Assembly (NCBI GenBank): GCA_964291365.2
Contig: OZ220020.1
Coordinates: forward strand, 806,001 to 870,000
From: JBDWFY01 sp964291365
GTDB taxonomy: Bacteria > Pseudomonadota > Alphaproteobacteria > Rhizobiales > Stappiaceae
Length of the DNA: 64,000 nucleotides
Reading direction: 5' to 3'
Part shown: positions 37,631-46,724 of the stretch, piece after piece
Numbering within the stretch: position 1 is the stretch's first letter
How the letters are laid out: every line of letters begins with the position of its first letter
Program-made: the position numbers and the translations under genes
The notes under the pieces: model-generated
What the model was told of the DNA's origin: nothing
What the model saw: the letters and a program-made list of their open reading frames with translations, nothing else
Database searches by the model: none

Positions 37631-38593
37631 ATGCACAGTTATTTAGAATTTGAAAAGTCCGTTGCCAATCTTGAAGGTAAGGTTCAAGAACTTCGAGCAA
37701 TTTCCGAAGACTCTAAGGAATCTGCTGTTGATGTTGCAGATGAGATTGATAAGCTGGAAAAGAAAGCTGAAAAAGCTTTAGCAGATTTATATGCCAAACT
37801 GACTCCTTGGGAAAAGACACTAGTAGCACGACATCCTGACCGACCCCATGCTATTGACTATATCAACGATATGATTGACGATTTTACCCAGCTTGATGGG
37901 GATCGTTTGTTTAAAGAAGATGCAGCGATTGTTGCTGGTATTGGGCGATTTAATGGCACTTCAGTTGCAGTTTTAGGGCAGGAAAAAGGCACTGATACCG
38001 AATCGCGCATCAAACATAATTTTGGTATGGCCAGACCCGAAGGGTATCGAAAATCTATTCGAATTATGAATTTAGCAAACCAATTTAACCTCCCAGTCAT
38101 CTCGTTTGTTGATACACCAGGTGCTTATCCGGGAATCGGTGCCGAAGAGCGCGGTCAAGCACAAGCAATCGCTACTTCAACAGAAGCCTGCCTGTCTTTA
38201 GAAGTACCTAACATAGCAATAGTTATCGGTGAAGGTGGATCTGGAGGAGCTATAGCAATTGCTACGGCCAATCATGTTGCAATGTTAGAGCATGCAATTT
38301 ATGGGGTTATTTCCCCAGAAGGCGCGGCATCAATTTTATGGAGAGATTCAGCAAAAGCTGAAGAAGCGGCAACTTCAATGAAAATTACGGCACAAGACCT
38401 TATGAAATTGAAAGTGGTTGACGAAATTATTGATGAACCAATTGGTGGTGCACATCGGAAACCGGAGATTGTGTTTGAGAGTACTCGAAAATCCATTCAA
38501 CTATTTCTGAAACTAAATAGTGATGTGAAACCCGAACAAATTCGTAAACACCGCCAAGACAAATTCTTAGCAATCGGCAAATCGTTCAAATAG
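37631..38593 (+). CDS. accA: Acetyl-CoA carboxylase carboxyltransferase subunit alpha
   Basis: AccA, with AccD, transfers the carboxyl group from biotin to acetyl-CoA to make malonyl-CoA, the first step of fatty-acid synthesis. The 320-residue protein starts MHSYLEFEKSVANLEGKVQEL and has HPDRPHAIDYINDMIDDF, GQEKGTDTESRIKHNFGM, FVDTPGAYPGIGAEERGQAQ and GEGGSGGAIAIATANHVAML, all in the expected order. Length and motifs are normal. Confidence 0.97.
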   Translation: MHSYLEFEKSVANLEGKVQELRAISEDSKESAVDVADEIDKLEKKAEKALADLYAKLTPWEKTLVARHPDRPHAIDYINDMIDDFTQLDGDRLFKEDAAIVAGIGRFNGTSVAVLGQEKGTDTESRIKHNFGMARPEGYRKSIRIMNLANQFNLPVISFVDTPGAYPGIGAEERGQAQAIATSTEACLSLEVPNIAIVIGEGGSGGAIAIATANHVAMLEHAIYGVISPEGAASILWRDSAKAEEAATSMKITAQDLMKLKVVDEIIDEPIGGAHRKPEIVFESTRKSIQLFLKLNSDVKPEQIRKHRQDKFLAIGKSFK

Positions 38594-38861
38594 TTATCGA
38601 AAAATTAACTGTTTTTCAAAATCTAGTCTCAATAATATGGTAAATACTGAGTGCCACGTTATTTTGAAAATACCTTCATACTATGGAGTTTAGATCACTT
38701 GTTTCTTAAAATTTTGCAGCTAAAATTGTAAAAAACACCAGTAATTAAAGATTTCTTGTTAATAAAAGATTTTTTATAGTTGAAAACTACTTACTTTTCC
38801 TATAATAATTCATTCTTATATAGTAAATTGAGTTTGTCTAAGAAAATTATAGGACATTTTT

Positions 38862-40025
38862 ATGTTAGAATTAACAATTGCCAAATCCCGAGTTTCAGTG
38901 TTACTCGTCAGTTTATTAGTTGGCGTTTCGCTTACTTTAGTGTCCTGTCAGTCGAAACGAAATGGAGAAAACCCTGAAGCTTCGCTCCCAATCAATAATC
39001 GATTGAAAACAAAGATGGCATTTAAGGGAATGGAAGAAAGTTCCCCAATTATGATGCGAATTTTTAAGCAAGAAAACGAGCTTGAGGTTTGGAAAGAAAC
39101 TAAATCTGGTAAATATGGGTTACTTGAAACCTATGAAATATGTGCATGGTCTGGTGAATTAGGACCAAAGTTTAGAGAGGGTGATCGGCAAGCTCCTGAA
39201 GGATTTTATGCAGTAAACCAATACCTTATGAATCCTTACTCAAACTATCATCTTGCCTTTAATTTAGGATTCCCAAATAAGTTTGACACTGCGAAAAATC
39301 GAACTGGATCTCATCTGATGGTTCACGGTGAATGCACCTCACGTGGTTGTTATGCCATGGAAAATGAGCCAATTGAATCAATCTATGCACTGGCAAGGGA
39401 AGCTCTCAAAGGTGGACAACAATCATTTCAAGTTCAAGCTTATCCATTTCATATGACGGCGAAGAATCTCGCACCACATTATGAAAGTGAGCATCTTGAT
39501 TTTTGGAAAAATATCAAAGAAGGCTATGATCAATTCAATATCACCAAAAAGCCACCTAAAGTAGATGTATGCGGTGGAAAGTATGTCTTTAATGCGACTC
39601 CAAAGAATTCAAACCAAGCTTTCTCAGCATATAATGCTTGTCCTGACTATTCGATACCTGCTGAAATTGAGGTTGCCCTCAATAAGCAATATAAGCGAGA
39701 TAATAGGGTATTCTCTAATCAAGTTGCCGCATTGAAGCGAAAAGAAAAATATACCTTACTTGCAATTGCCGAAACTGAAAGACAACGCGAATTAGCTAAA
39801 CAAAATCAGTTGGAACCACTTATTGAGCTTGAACCTGGAAAATCATTGGAAGAAAACTTAATTGTTGACCCACTCAAAACCGTTGTTGGTTTTTTTGGCA
39901 ATCTATTTACATCTGATTCAGCAGACAATTCAGAATCAGAGTTGCAAAAAAATGACGCTAGTAGTACCAATTGGGCACTTGAATCAGCGACATCTGTCCA
40001 TCCAAAGTTAAAACCTACCATTTAG
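38862..40025 (+). CDS. L,D-transpeptidase (YkuD/YafK-like), probable lipoprotein
   Basis: A 387-residue envelope protein. The N-terminus is a signal sequence ending in a lipobox-like L-T-L-V-S-C, so it is probably lipid-anchored. The YkuD catalytic region HLMVHGECTSRGCYAMEN (about residues 150-167) contains the His and the Cys nucleophile in S-x-G-C. This YafK-like group attaches or cleaves links at peptidoglycan meso-diaminopimelate. The C-terminal 100 residues are charged and lack a recognised domain. An L,D-transpeptidase near accA is common in alphaproteobacteria. Confidence 0.88.
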   Translation: MLELTIAKSRVSVLLVSLLVGVSLTLVSCQSKRNGENPEASLPINNRLKTKMAFKGMEESSPIMMRIFKQENELEVWKETKSGKYGLLETYEICAWSGELGPKFREGDRQAPEGFYAVNQYLMNPYSNYHLAFNLGFPNKFDTAKNRTGSHLMVHGECTSRGCYAMENEPIESIYALAREALKGGQQSFQVQAYPFHMTAKNLAPHYESEHLDFWKNIKEGYDQFNITKKPPKVDVCGGKYVFNATPKNSNQAFSAYNACPDYSIPAEIEVALNKQYKRDNRVFSNQVAALKRKEKYTLLAIAETERQRELAKQNQLEPLIELEPGKSLEENLIVDPLKTVVGFFGNLFTSDSADNSESELQKNDASSTNWALESATSVHPKLKPTI

Positions 40026-40150
40026 CTCGTAATTAAGCTTTATATTTCCCTAGGTAAAAACATTCTTGCTTTTTTCCGGTCATCCTTATGGATGAGTTGG
40101 CTTCCTGTCCAGAACACCACAGCAGATTATATTTTATAGTGAAACTGGGT

Positions 40151-41926
40151 TTAAAGCGGCCAAAAGAACAGAATGGCTGGTACTGAAACTAAGATGACCA
40201 AAATTTCTAAAGGCAATCCCATCCGCCAGTAATCGCCAAATCGATAACCGCCAGGTCCCATAATCAGAGTATTGTTTTTGTGACCAATTGGAGTAAGAAA
40301 CGCACAAGATGCCGCAACTGCAACTGTCATTAAAAAAGGATCAGGATTAACATTAAGTTTATTTGCCATTTCCACTGCAATAGGTGCACCGACAATAGCT
40401 GTCGCGGTATTATTGAGAACATCAGAAAGTGTCATTATCACTACCATTAAGATAAATAATAGCAAATACGCTGGTAATCCTGCTGTGAAAGCAAGAATTC
40501 CACCTGCGATTAATTCTGTTCCACCTGAATTTTGTAAAGCTTCGCCAAGGGGAATCATTGACCCCAATAATACCACCACGGGCCATTCAATTTGATCATA
40601 GAGCTCGCGAATTGGTACGATTTTCAATAAGACATAAAGTGTTGCAACACAACCTAACGCAACTGGTAAATCGATCCAATTCAAACTAGATGCGGCAATG
40701 AATCCAACAAAAATCGCGACTGCTTTCCAAATTTTTTGGTTTTGGGTTACATCTAACCCACGCTCTGCCAATGGTAAGCAACCCAGATGTGAAACAACTT
40801 CAGGCATGCGTTCGGCGTGACCATAGAGTAACAAAATATCACCAGGACGGATCGGTAATCGTCGCACTCGGTCGTAGAATTTTTGACCTTGTCGCGATAC
40901 ACCTACTAACGTGACGTTATATTGTCTTAGTAATCCTATTTCTAATGCTTTCTGTCCATCTATTTTAGAGTCACGTGGTACCACAACTTCAAATAAACCC
41001 ATATCACCTGAAATTGACATGTCCTTCTTCCATTCACCAACATAATTAAACTTCATTGCTGATCTAAATTGATCAATTGATTCTGGTCCAGCTTCAAGAA
41101 TGAGTTCATCACCAGCTTCAATTTTTTGATAGCGTGCATTTCCTGGAAGTCGTTTAGTTCCTCTTGATAGCCCCAAGATTGCGACATCATGTTCCTCGGC
41201 ATCACCTTCCAAATCCTTTACACTCTTGCCGATATACTGAGAGTCTTTGGGGACTTTCAATTCAAAAATAAATCCACTTAAGTCAAAATCTTGGCTGTCA
41301 GATTCTTGTTTCCGTAGCCGACTAGGTAGTAGTTTCCATCCGACCAGTGCGACAAAAATCATCCCGGCAATGGACGCAACAAGTCCAACTGGGGTAAAGT
41401 CAAACATTCCAAATGATTCACCGACATGATCCTCTCTAAATTCTGCAATGATGATATTTGGTGGGGTTCCAATCAAAGTTGTCATACCACCCAAAATTGT
41501 TGCAAATGCAAGCGGCATCAAGGTAATTCCAGGACCACGCAACGCTTTTTTGGCAGTTTGTAAGTCCACTGGCATCAAAAGTGCTAACGCCGCGACATTG
41601 TTCATAAATGCCGACAAAATTGCACCAATACCTCCGATCGTGGTGATATGCAATCTTATTGACCGCGCCGGGTTAACCACCTTTTGAATAATTAGATCAA
41701 TCGCACCCGCGTTCACTAATCCACGTGAAACTACCAATACCAGTGCAACTATCACTGTAGCCGAATGGCCAAATCCTGAAAACGCTTCCTTACTTGGTAC
41801 CAATCCCAATATCAAGGCAATCAGTAATGCAGAAAATGCTACTAAATCATATCGCCATCGTCCCCATAGTAGGAAGACAAAGACAAAAATGAATAATCCA
41901 AATAACATTATTTGGTCAGTTGTCAT
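40151..41926 (-). CDS. SLC13/DASS-type transporter with TrkA_C domains
   Basis: A 591-residue membrane protein. N- and C-terminal blocks of hydrophobic helices (about 1-215 and 410-591) belong to the divalent anion/sodium symporter (CitMHS/SLC13-like) superfamily, with GGMTTLIGTPPNIIIAEF and GSMIPLGEALQNSGGTELIA and a late CAFLTPIGHKNNTLIMGPGGY. The middle holds two TrkA_C (RCK_C) regulatory domains, e.g. KDLEGDAEEHDVAILGLSRG and L-L-R-Q-Y-N-V-T-L-V-G-V. Members take up sulfate, phosphate or dicarboxylates; the substrate here is not clear. It is a single-gene unit. Confidence 0.88.
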   Translation of the reverse strand: MTTDQIMLFGLFIFVFVFLLWGRWRYDLVAFSALLIALILGLVPSKEAFSGFGHSATVIVALVLVVSRGLVNAGAIDLIIQKVVNPARSIRLHITTIGGIGAILSAFMNNVAALALLMPVDLQTAKKALRGPGITLMPLAFATILGGMTTLIGTPPNIIIAEFREDHVGESFGMFDFTPVGLVASIAGMIFVALVGWKLLPSRLRKQESDSQDFDLSGFIFELKVPKDSQYIGKSVKDLEGDAEEHDVAILGLSRGTKRLPGNARYQKIEAGDELILEAGPESIDQFRSAMKFNYVGEWKKDMSISGDMGLFEVVVPRDSKIDGQKALEIGLLRQYNVTLVGVSRQGQKFYDRVRRLPIRPGDILLLYGHAERMPEVVSHLGCLPLAERGLDVTQNQKIWKAVAIFVGFIAASSLNWIDLPVALGCVATLYVLLKIVPIRELYDQIEWPVVVLLGSMIPLGEALQNSGGTELIAGGILAFTAGLPAYLLLFILMVVIMTLSDVLNNTATAIVGAPIAVEMANKLNVNPDPFLMTVAVAASCAFLTPIGHKNNTLIMGPGGYRFGDYWRMGLPLEILVILVSVPAILFFWPL

Positions 41927-42027
41927 GAAAATAAGTGTCCAGTTATAGTTGGTCTGAAAGTTCAGATGTTTTTTTCAATATCGTTCATTCTGTTCAGTTC
42001 AATTCATCACTTCTAAGTGTTTTTTAC

Positions 42028-42894
42028 TCAAATTTTCGAGTGTTCACAAACTAAAGCTTCTTGTGCATTCACTAATGCTAGTTCATCGGCATGATTATAC
42101 AAACTTGTACAAATAATTTCATAAACTGAATCATTTACCGATTGCACTAGTCTTTCTCCAGTCATTCCATCCAACATCCGACTAAGAGTTAGAGCCGCTA
42201 GTAAATCTCCAGTTCCATGAGGTACCTGACTAAAAAGTTCATGTTCCGCTTCAATTGAATTATTTTGGTTGATTAACAAATTTTTGATTGATTGGTGTTT
42301 TAAACTAGGTACCGAGGTTACAAATATTTCAGGTACCCCCAACTTCTCAAAAGCAACTTTACAATCCAGTTGTGGATTGAATGTCATATCTGCTAACCAC
42401 GAAAGTTCAAAAAGATTTGGTGTTATAATGTCAGCTAGCGGTATCAGTTGATTTCTAATTGCTGATGCAATTTCCGCAGCTACATAAAGTGCACCATTGT
42501 TGTCTTTTACATCACCAATGATTGGATCGCAAAGATATGTTACATCTGGAATTTCCTGCTTAGTGAATTGAATCAGTTTTGCTATTATTTCAACCTGTTC
42601 TTCGTTACCCATATAGCCAGTTAGAATCGCACCTATTTCGCCAAACCACTTTGAATTTTGCAATTCGTCTACCATTTTTGAAAAAGTTGCAGATGAAATT
42701 GTATTTTTAGTTGCCGGTCCATGTCCAGGATGCCACGGTAATAACACGGTTGGTAAAAACCATACTGGGAAACCATTACGTTCCAGCACAAATACCGAAG
42801 CGCGTCCACCGACCCAGCCACGAATGACTTGTGATGAAATTACTAAAACAGCTTTTTTGTTTGTAGTTGTGAGATTTTTTGGGTTCGCTATCAT
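42028..42894 (-). CDS. pdxY: Pyridoxal kinase PdxY
   Basis: A 288-residue kinase of the PfkB/ribokinase fold, phosphorylating pyridoxal in the PLP salvage route. Motifs are VISSQVIRGWVGGRASVFVLERNG near the N-terminus, GYMGNEEQVEII, the D-P-I-I-G-D region, ITPNLFELSWLADM, and the anion-hole region PHGTGDLLAALTLSRMLDG with the catalytic aspartate. I start it at the ATG at 42894; a TTG at 42909 would add five residues. ispG ends only a few bases upstream, so both are likely co-transcribed. Confidence 0.9.
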   Translation of the reverse strand: MIANPKNLTTTNKKAVLVISSQVIRGWVGGRASVFVLERNGFPVWFLPTVLLPWHPGHGPATKNTISSATFSKMVDELQNSKWFGEIGAILTGYMGNEEQVEIIAKLIQFTKQEIPDVTYLCDPIIGDVKDNNGALYVAAEIASAIRNQLIPLADIITPNLFELSWLADMTFNPQLDCKVAFEKLGVPEIFVTSVPSLKHQSIKNLLINQNNSIEAEHELFSQVPHGTGDLLAALTLSRMLDGMTGERLVQSVNDSVYEIICTSLYNHADELALVNAQEALVCEHSKI

Positions 42895-42912
42895 ACCTAT
42901 TGTATCCAAATT

Positions 42913-44160
42913 CTATTGCGCACCAAAGCGATTCTCCACATAATCTAAAACAATTTGTTTAAACTCATTAGCGATGTTTGGACCACGCAAAGTCATTTCC
43001 TTTTTACCATCAATGAAAACTGGTGCAGCTGGAGTTTCACCAGTTCCAGGTAAGGAAATACCGATATCAGCGTGTTTTGATTCACCCGGACCATTGACTA
43101 TACAACCCATCACGGCAACATTGAGCGATTCAACTCCGGGATATTGCTCTCGCCATTTTGGCATTGAATCACGGATGTGAGTCTGAATGTCTTGCGCCAA
43201 CTCTTGAAAAACCGTTGAGGTGGTGCGACCACATCCGGGGCAAGCCGCGACAATTGGGACAAATGACCGAAACCCCATGGTCTGAAGCAATTCCTGTGCA
43301 ACTTGTACCTCTCTAGTGCGGTCTCCACCAGGTTCGGGAGTCAATGATACTCGAATGGTATCACCTATTCCTTGTTGTAATAAAATTCCCATAGAAGCAC
43401 TTGAAGCAACAATACCTTTGGTACCCATCCCGGCTTCTGTGAGACCAAGATGCAACGCGTAATTACTCCGTCGCGCTAATTCAGAATAAACTGCAATCAA
43501 ATCTTGGACTTGGCTGACCTTTGCGGAAATAATAATGCGATCGCGTGCCAATCCCAATTCTTCCGCGCGTGCCGCAGAAAGCAGACCAGATTGTACAATC
43601 GCTTCTCGGGTGACTTCAGTAGCAGATTTTGGGATTTGTTTCTGAGAATTTTGATCCATCAAATGAGTTAAAAGTTCTTGATCAAGTGATCCCCAATTGA
43701 CACCTATTCGAACCGGTTTGTTATGAGTCAACGCGATATCAATAATCTGCGAAAATTGCTTATCTTTCTTGGCTTTAAAGCCGACATTTCCAGGATTAAT
43801 GCGATATTTGTGCAATGTTTCGGCACAATCAGGAAACTCAGATAGTAATGTATGCCCATTATAATGAAAGTCGCCGATTAACGGTACATCAATTCCAAGT
43901 TGTTGCAAGCGATCCCAAATTTTGGGAACAGCAATTGCTGATTCCTTTCGATCTACTGTTATTCTAACCAACTCTGAACCAGCACCCGCTAACGCAACAA
44001 TTTGTGAAACTGTACTCTCAACATCGGCCGTATCAGTATTGGTCATCGACTGGACGACAATAGGGGCACCACCTCCAACTTGCACGTCACCCACCATTAC
44101 ACCTACTGTAACTTTACGGACTGCAGTTTGTTCACTGATATTATCTATTGGTTTTGTCAT
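42913..44160 (-). CDS. ispG: 4-hydroxy-3-methylbut-2-enyl-diphosphate synthase
   Basis: IspG (GcpE) is the [4Fe-4S] enzyme of the MEP isoprenoid pathway that converts MEcPP to HMBPP. The 415-residue protein has VQSMTNTDTADVESTVSQI, IGVNWGSLDQELL, and GLTEAGMGTKGIVASSASMG. Its cluster cysteines are in AACPGCGRTTSTVF and NVAVMGCIVNGPGESKHADIG. Length and motifs are typical of the proteobacterial type without the plant insert. It is followed closely by pdxY. Confidence 0.96.
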   Translation of the reverse strand: MTKPIDNISEQTAVRKVTVGVMVGDVQVGGGAPIVVQSMTNTDTADVESTVSQIVALAGAGSELVRITVDRKESAIAVPKIWDRLQQLGIDVPLIGDFHYNGHTLLSEFPDCAETLHKYRINPGNVGFKAKKDKQFSQIIDIALTHNKPVRIGVNWGSLDQELLTHLMDQNSQKQIPKSATEVTREAIVQSGLLSAARAEELGLARDRIIISAKVSQVQDLIAVYSELARRSNYALHLGLTEAGMGTKGIVASSASMGILLQQGIGDTIRVSLTPEPGGDRTREVQVAQELLQTMGFRSFVPIVAACPGCGRTTSTVFQELAQDIQTHIRDSMPKWREQYPGVESLNVAVMGCIVNGPGESKHADIGISLPGTGETPAAPVFIDGKKEMTLRGPNIANEFKQIVLDYVENRFGAQ

Positions 44161-44248
44161 TTAAAATTCTCACTAGCTCTGTCCAATTATATTCACATTC
44201 TTTACGATCATTCCGAAATGGAATTTATGGGCTATTACCAATCTTCTA

Positions 44249-44604
44249 CTAAATATTTTTAACTTTTGAACTTACAAAATTTGAAACTAATTTGTGATTA
44301 GAAAGATCAAAATCTCCATATTCAGACTTTCCTCTTTTACTGGTAGTATAAGTACAACGTGCTTTGCCATCACCATAAATGTCAATTGACAACAATACAT
44401 CACTACTAATATGCCAAAAAAAGTTATTGCACCACTATCGTCACCCCATAAATCAAAATTCTTACTTGATTTTGGCTTTAGAATTCTAAGCAACTTCTTG
44501 ACATCTTCACAAATTCCAACAGACGGTGCAATTGATTCTGGTCCAGACCAGCCATCCTTTAAGCTATGTAATTCGTTTAAAATTGACTCTGTGATAGTGT
44601 CCAT
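44249..44604 (-). pseudogene. Small paralog with a one-base homopolymer frameshift
   Basis: The frame from ATG 44604 (M-D-T-I-T-E-S-I-L-N-E-L-H-S-L-K-D-G-W-S-G) matches the neighbour at 44621..45034 in pattern, up to D-S-G-A-I-T-F-F. There a run of seven A (44416-44422; T in the gene) shifts it. If one more T is assumed, the frame continues W-H-I-S-S-D-V-L-L-S-I-D-I-Y-G-D-G-K-A-R to a TAG at 44249-44251. That continuation fits the neighbour's F-L-Q-W-T-K-N-E-Y-E-V-E-I-E-I-D-G-L region. So a single T deletion, real or a sequencing slip, truncates or alters it. Family unknown; a conserved D-G-W ... W pattern recurs in small orphan proteins. Confidence 0.7.
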
Positions 44605-44620
44605 AGATGTAACTACGTTT

Positions 44621-45034
44621 TTATACTTTTTTGTTGCTATGAGTAGTCAACTCATCAATCCAATCAGTTAACAAATTGTACTTTTTAACACCTTCAAAAT
44701 ATTCTTCACTATCAGTCCTGAGATTAAGGCGCGATGCGTGAACTCTATTCAATCCATCAATTTCGATTTCAACTTCATACTCATTTTTGGTCCATTGCAA
44801 AAAAATTGATCCACCAGATCCTGCACCAATGCTAGGTAATAATGAATTTGGATTTACTATCTTTTGCAAAATCGCTATTGCAAACTCGGCTGTTTCTATA
44901 GCAACTGGCTCTCCTCTGATATCATCCCACCCTTTTGGTAGTTTGGTTCGCTCCAATATCTTATTGTTTAGTGATTGGATTACTGGGGACGTATTATCGT
45001 CTGAATTTGAGGCCTGTTTCATCAGAAATCTCAT
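44621..45034 (-). CDS. Hypothetical small protein, paralog of the frameshifted neighbour
   Basis: A 137-residue soluble protein. A helix-rich start is followed by KLPKGWDDIRGEPVAIETAEFAIAIL and then GAGSGGSIFLQWTKNEYEVEIEIDGLNRV, which looks like an alpha/beta fold. The same layout appears in the adjacent frameshifted gene 16 bp downstream, so the two arose by duplication and form one transcript. I do not know the family; such proteins occur as accessory orphans. It lies between ispG and a degraded SDR fragment. Confidence 0.5.
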   Translation of the reverse strand: MRFLMKQASNSDDNTSPVIQSLNNKILERTKLPKGWDDIRGEPVAIETAEFAIAILQKIVNPNSLLPSIGAGSGGSIFLQWTKNEYEVEIEIDGLNRVHASRLNLRTDSEEYFEGVKKYNLLTDWIDELTTHSNKKV

Positions 45035-45092
45035 GTAAATTACAGTTGAGTTTAATGGAATTAACCAAAGTGAAATTATATTTCAAATGACT

Positions 45093-45413
45093 TCACTGTG
45101 CACTCCAGTCACCATCCATTGAAATCATCGCTCCAGTAATATTCTTAGCTGTTTCGTTATACAAAAAGACGGCAAAACCAGCAACTTCTTCTATACTTAC
45201 AAATTTTTTTGTTGGTTGTACATGAAACATAACATCACGCTCGACTTCTTCTTCAGTCAAATTGCGCGCTTTCATGGTATCTGGAATCTGTGCTTCAACC
45301 AATTGCGACTACACATAGCCTAGTCAAATAGCATTGACCGTTATATTTGATTCAACCACATCTAATGCGACAGTTTTGGTCAATCCAACAATGCCATGTT
45401 TTACAGCTACAAC
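45093..45413 (-). pseudogene. Degraded 3' fragment of the 3-hydroxybutyrate dehydrogenase gene
   Basis: The frame ending at 45093 encodes the last ~107 residues of the intact SDR at 45895..46677: V-K-H-G-I-V-G-L-T-K-T-V-A-L-D-V, then L-V-E-A-Q-I-P-D-T-M-K-A-R-N, to S-M-D-G-D-W-S-A-Q. Two stops interrupt it: TGA (45324-45326) in place of Cys and TAG (45309-45311) in place of Trp. Similarity ends near 45413, so the copy was partial. It is a decayed partial duplication and cannot make an enzyme. Confidence 0.85.
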
Positions 45414-45653
45414 TCTAATATTGAAAATATTTTAACAATACAAATCACCTATAGTCACATTTGCTAGGTTAAATGTAACTAAACATTCATAAGACTACAG
45501 ACGTTTTTAACTTAATTATATTTGCAACTAGATTATGTCATCTTGACTGCGCAAATAATTTAAGTTGGACCGTCTTATTTTCAGGTACTAGGTGCTTCGT
45601 AATCGTGGGAATTACAATCAGAACTAAGCATAAAGGTTTGGGAGTGTTGTATC

Positions 45654-45779
45654 CTAAGCCACTGTTACATGGTATGAACCACAACCACCATTCCCAACTG
45701 ACCCGAGTTCAGTTGAACTAGCAACTGATACGAGAAATAAACCTGCGAAAATACCAAGTAATATTGTTCTAAATTTCAT
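45654..45779 (-). CDS. Tiny secreted peptide (41 residues)
   Basis: A short gene with an ATG at 45777-45779 and a very strong GGAGG site upstream (AATTGGAGGTTGAAA). The product starts M-K-F-R-T-I-L-L-G-I-F-A-G-L-F-L-V-S-V-A-S-S, a clean signal peptide, leaving about 20 residues: T-E-L-G-S-V-G-N-G-G-C-G-S-Y-H-V-T-V-A. The single mature cysteine sits in a glycine-rich context. It may be a secreted peptide or the N-terminal stub of a lost larger gene. The stop is TAG. No family is recognised. Confidence 0.5.
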   Translation of the reverse strand: MKFRTILLGIFAGLFLVSVASSTELGSVGNGGCGSYHVTVA

Positions 45780-45894
45780 TTTCAACCTCCAATTTTTAGT
45801 TGAATGATTTATTTTTAATCAAATAAATTCTGTTTGTCAACTAATATTTTCATTACATTTAAAATTTAAAGTATTTACGCTTCTAAAAACTATA

Positions 45895-46677
45895 TCACTG
45901 CGCACTCCATCCACCATCCATTGATAGCATTGCACCAGTAATATTTTTCGCGGTTTCACTACACAGAAAGACTGCATATCCAGCAACTTCCTCCACGCTT
46001 ACAAATTTTTTCGTCGGTTGGGCCCGAAGCATGATATCTCGCTTAACCTCTTCTTCCGTCATATTGCGCGCTTTCATCGTATCTGGAATCTGTGCTTCTA
46101 CCAATTGCGTCCACACATAACCAGGACAAATAGCATTTACGGTGATATTTGATTCAGCCACTTCTAATGCAACTGTTTTAGTTAAACCAGCAATGCCATG
46201 TTTTGCGGCCACATAGGCGGCTTTAAACGGAGATGCGACTAAAGCATGTGCCGAGGCTGTATTGATGATCCGTCCCCAACCTTGTTTTTTCATAGCTGGA
46301 ATTGCGGCGCGTATTGTATGAAAACTAGAAGAGAGGTTAATTGCGATGATTTGATCCCATTTTTCGATCGGAAAATCTTCAATTGCGGATACAAATTGTA
46401 TGCCAGCATTATTAACTAATATGTCAACACTACCAAATTTTTGAATTGCTTCAGTAACCATCTGCTCAATTTCTTGCGGTTTTAGCATATTTGCCGCAGA
46501 ATAATGTGCCTTTACCCCAAACGATTTTTCTAGATCTTGGCGTTCAGCTTCAATTTTAACTTGTTCTCCTAAACCATTTAAGACGACATTTGCACCTTCT
46601 TTAGCGAAGGCTTTTGCCATTGCAAGTCCAATACCAGAGGTTGAACCTGTTATAAGTGCAGTTTTGTTGGTAAGCAT
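45895..46677 (-). CDS. 3-hydroxybutyrate dehydrogenase (SDR family)
   Basis: A 260-residue short-chain dehydrogenase. The NAD-binding TGSTSGIGLAMAKAFAKEG, then NNAGIQFVSAIEDFP, the catalytic S-A-H-A ... Y-V-A-A-K-H-G pattern, and the C-terminal NITGAMLSMDGGWSAQ are in place. The pattern H-A-L-V-A-S-P-F-K-A-A-Y and the C-terminal W-T-Q-L-V-E-A-Q-I-P-D match the 3-hydroxybutyrate dehydrogenase (BdhA) group, which links PHB and ketone bodies to acetoacetate. A broken partial copy lies 480 bp downstream. The specific substrate is a family inference. Confidence 0.85.
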   Translation of the reverse strand: MLTNKTALITGSTSGIGLAMAKAFAKEGANVVLNGLGEQVKIEAERQDLEKSFGVKAHYSAANMLKPQEIEQMVTEAIQKFGSVDILVNNAGIQFVSAIEDFPIEKWDQIIAINLSSSFHTIRAAIPAMKKQGWGRIINTASAHALVASPFKAAYVAAKHGIAGLTKTVALEVAESNITVNAICPGYVWTQLVEAQIPDTMKARNMTEEEVKRDIMLRAQPTKKFVSVEEVAGYAVFLCSETAKNITGAMLSMDGGWSAQ

Positions 46678-46724
46678 GAAATTCTCTGAGTTGATGGAAA
46701 AAATAGATTAGGACATTATACAGT

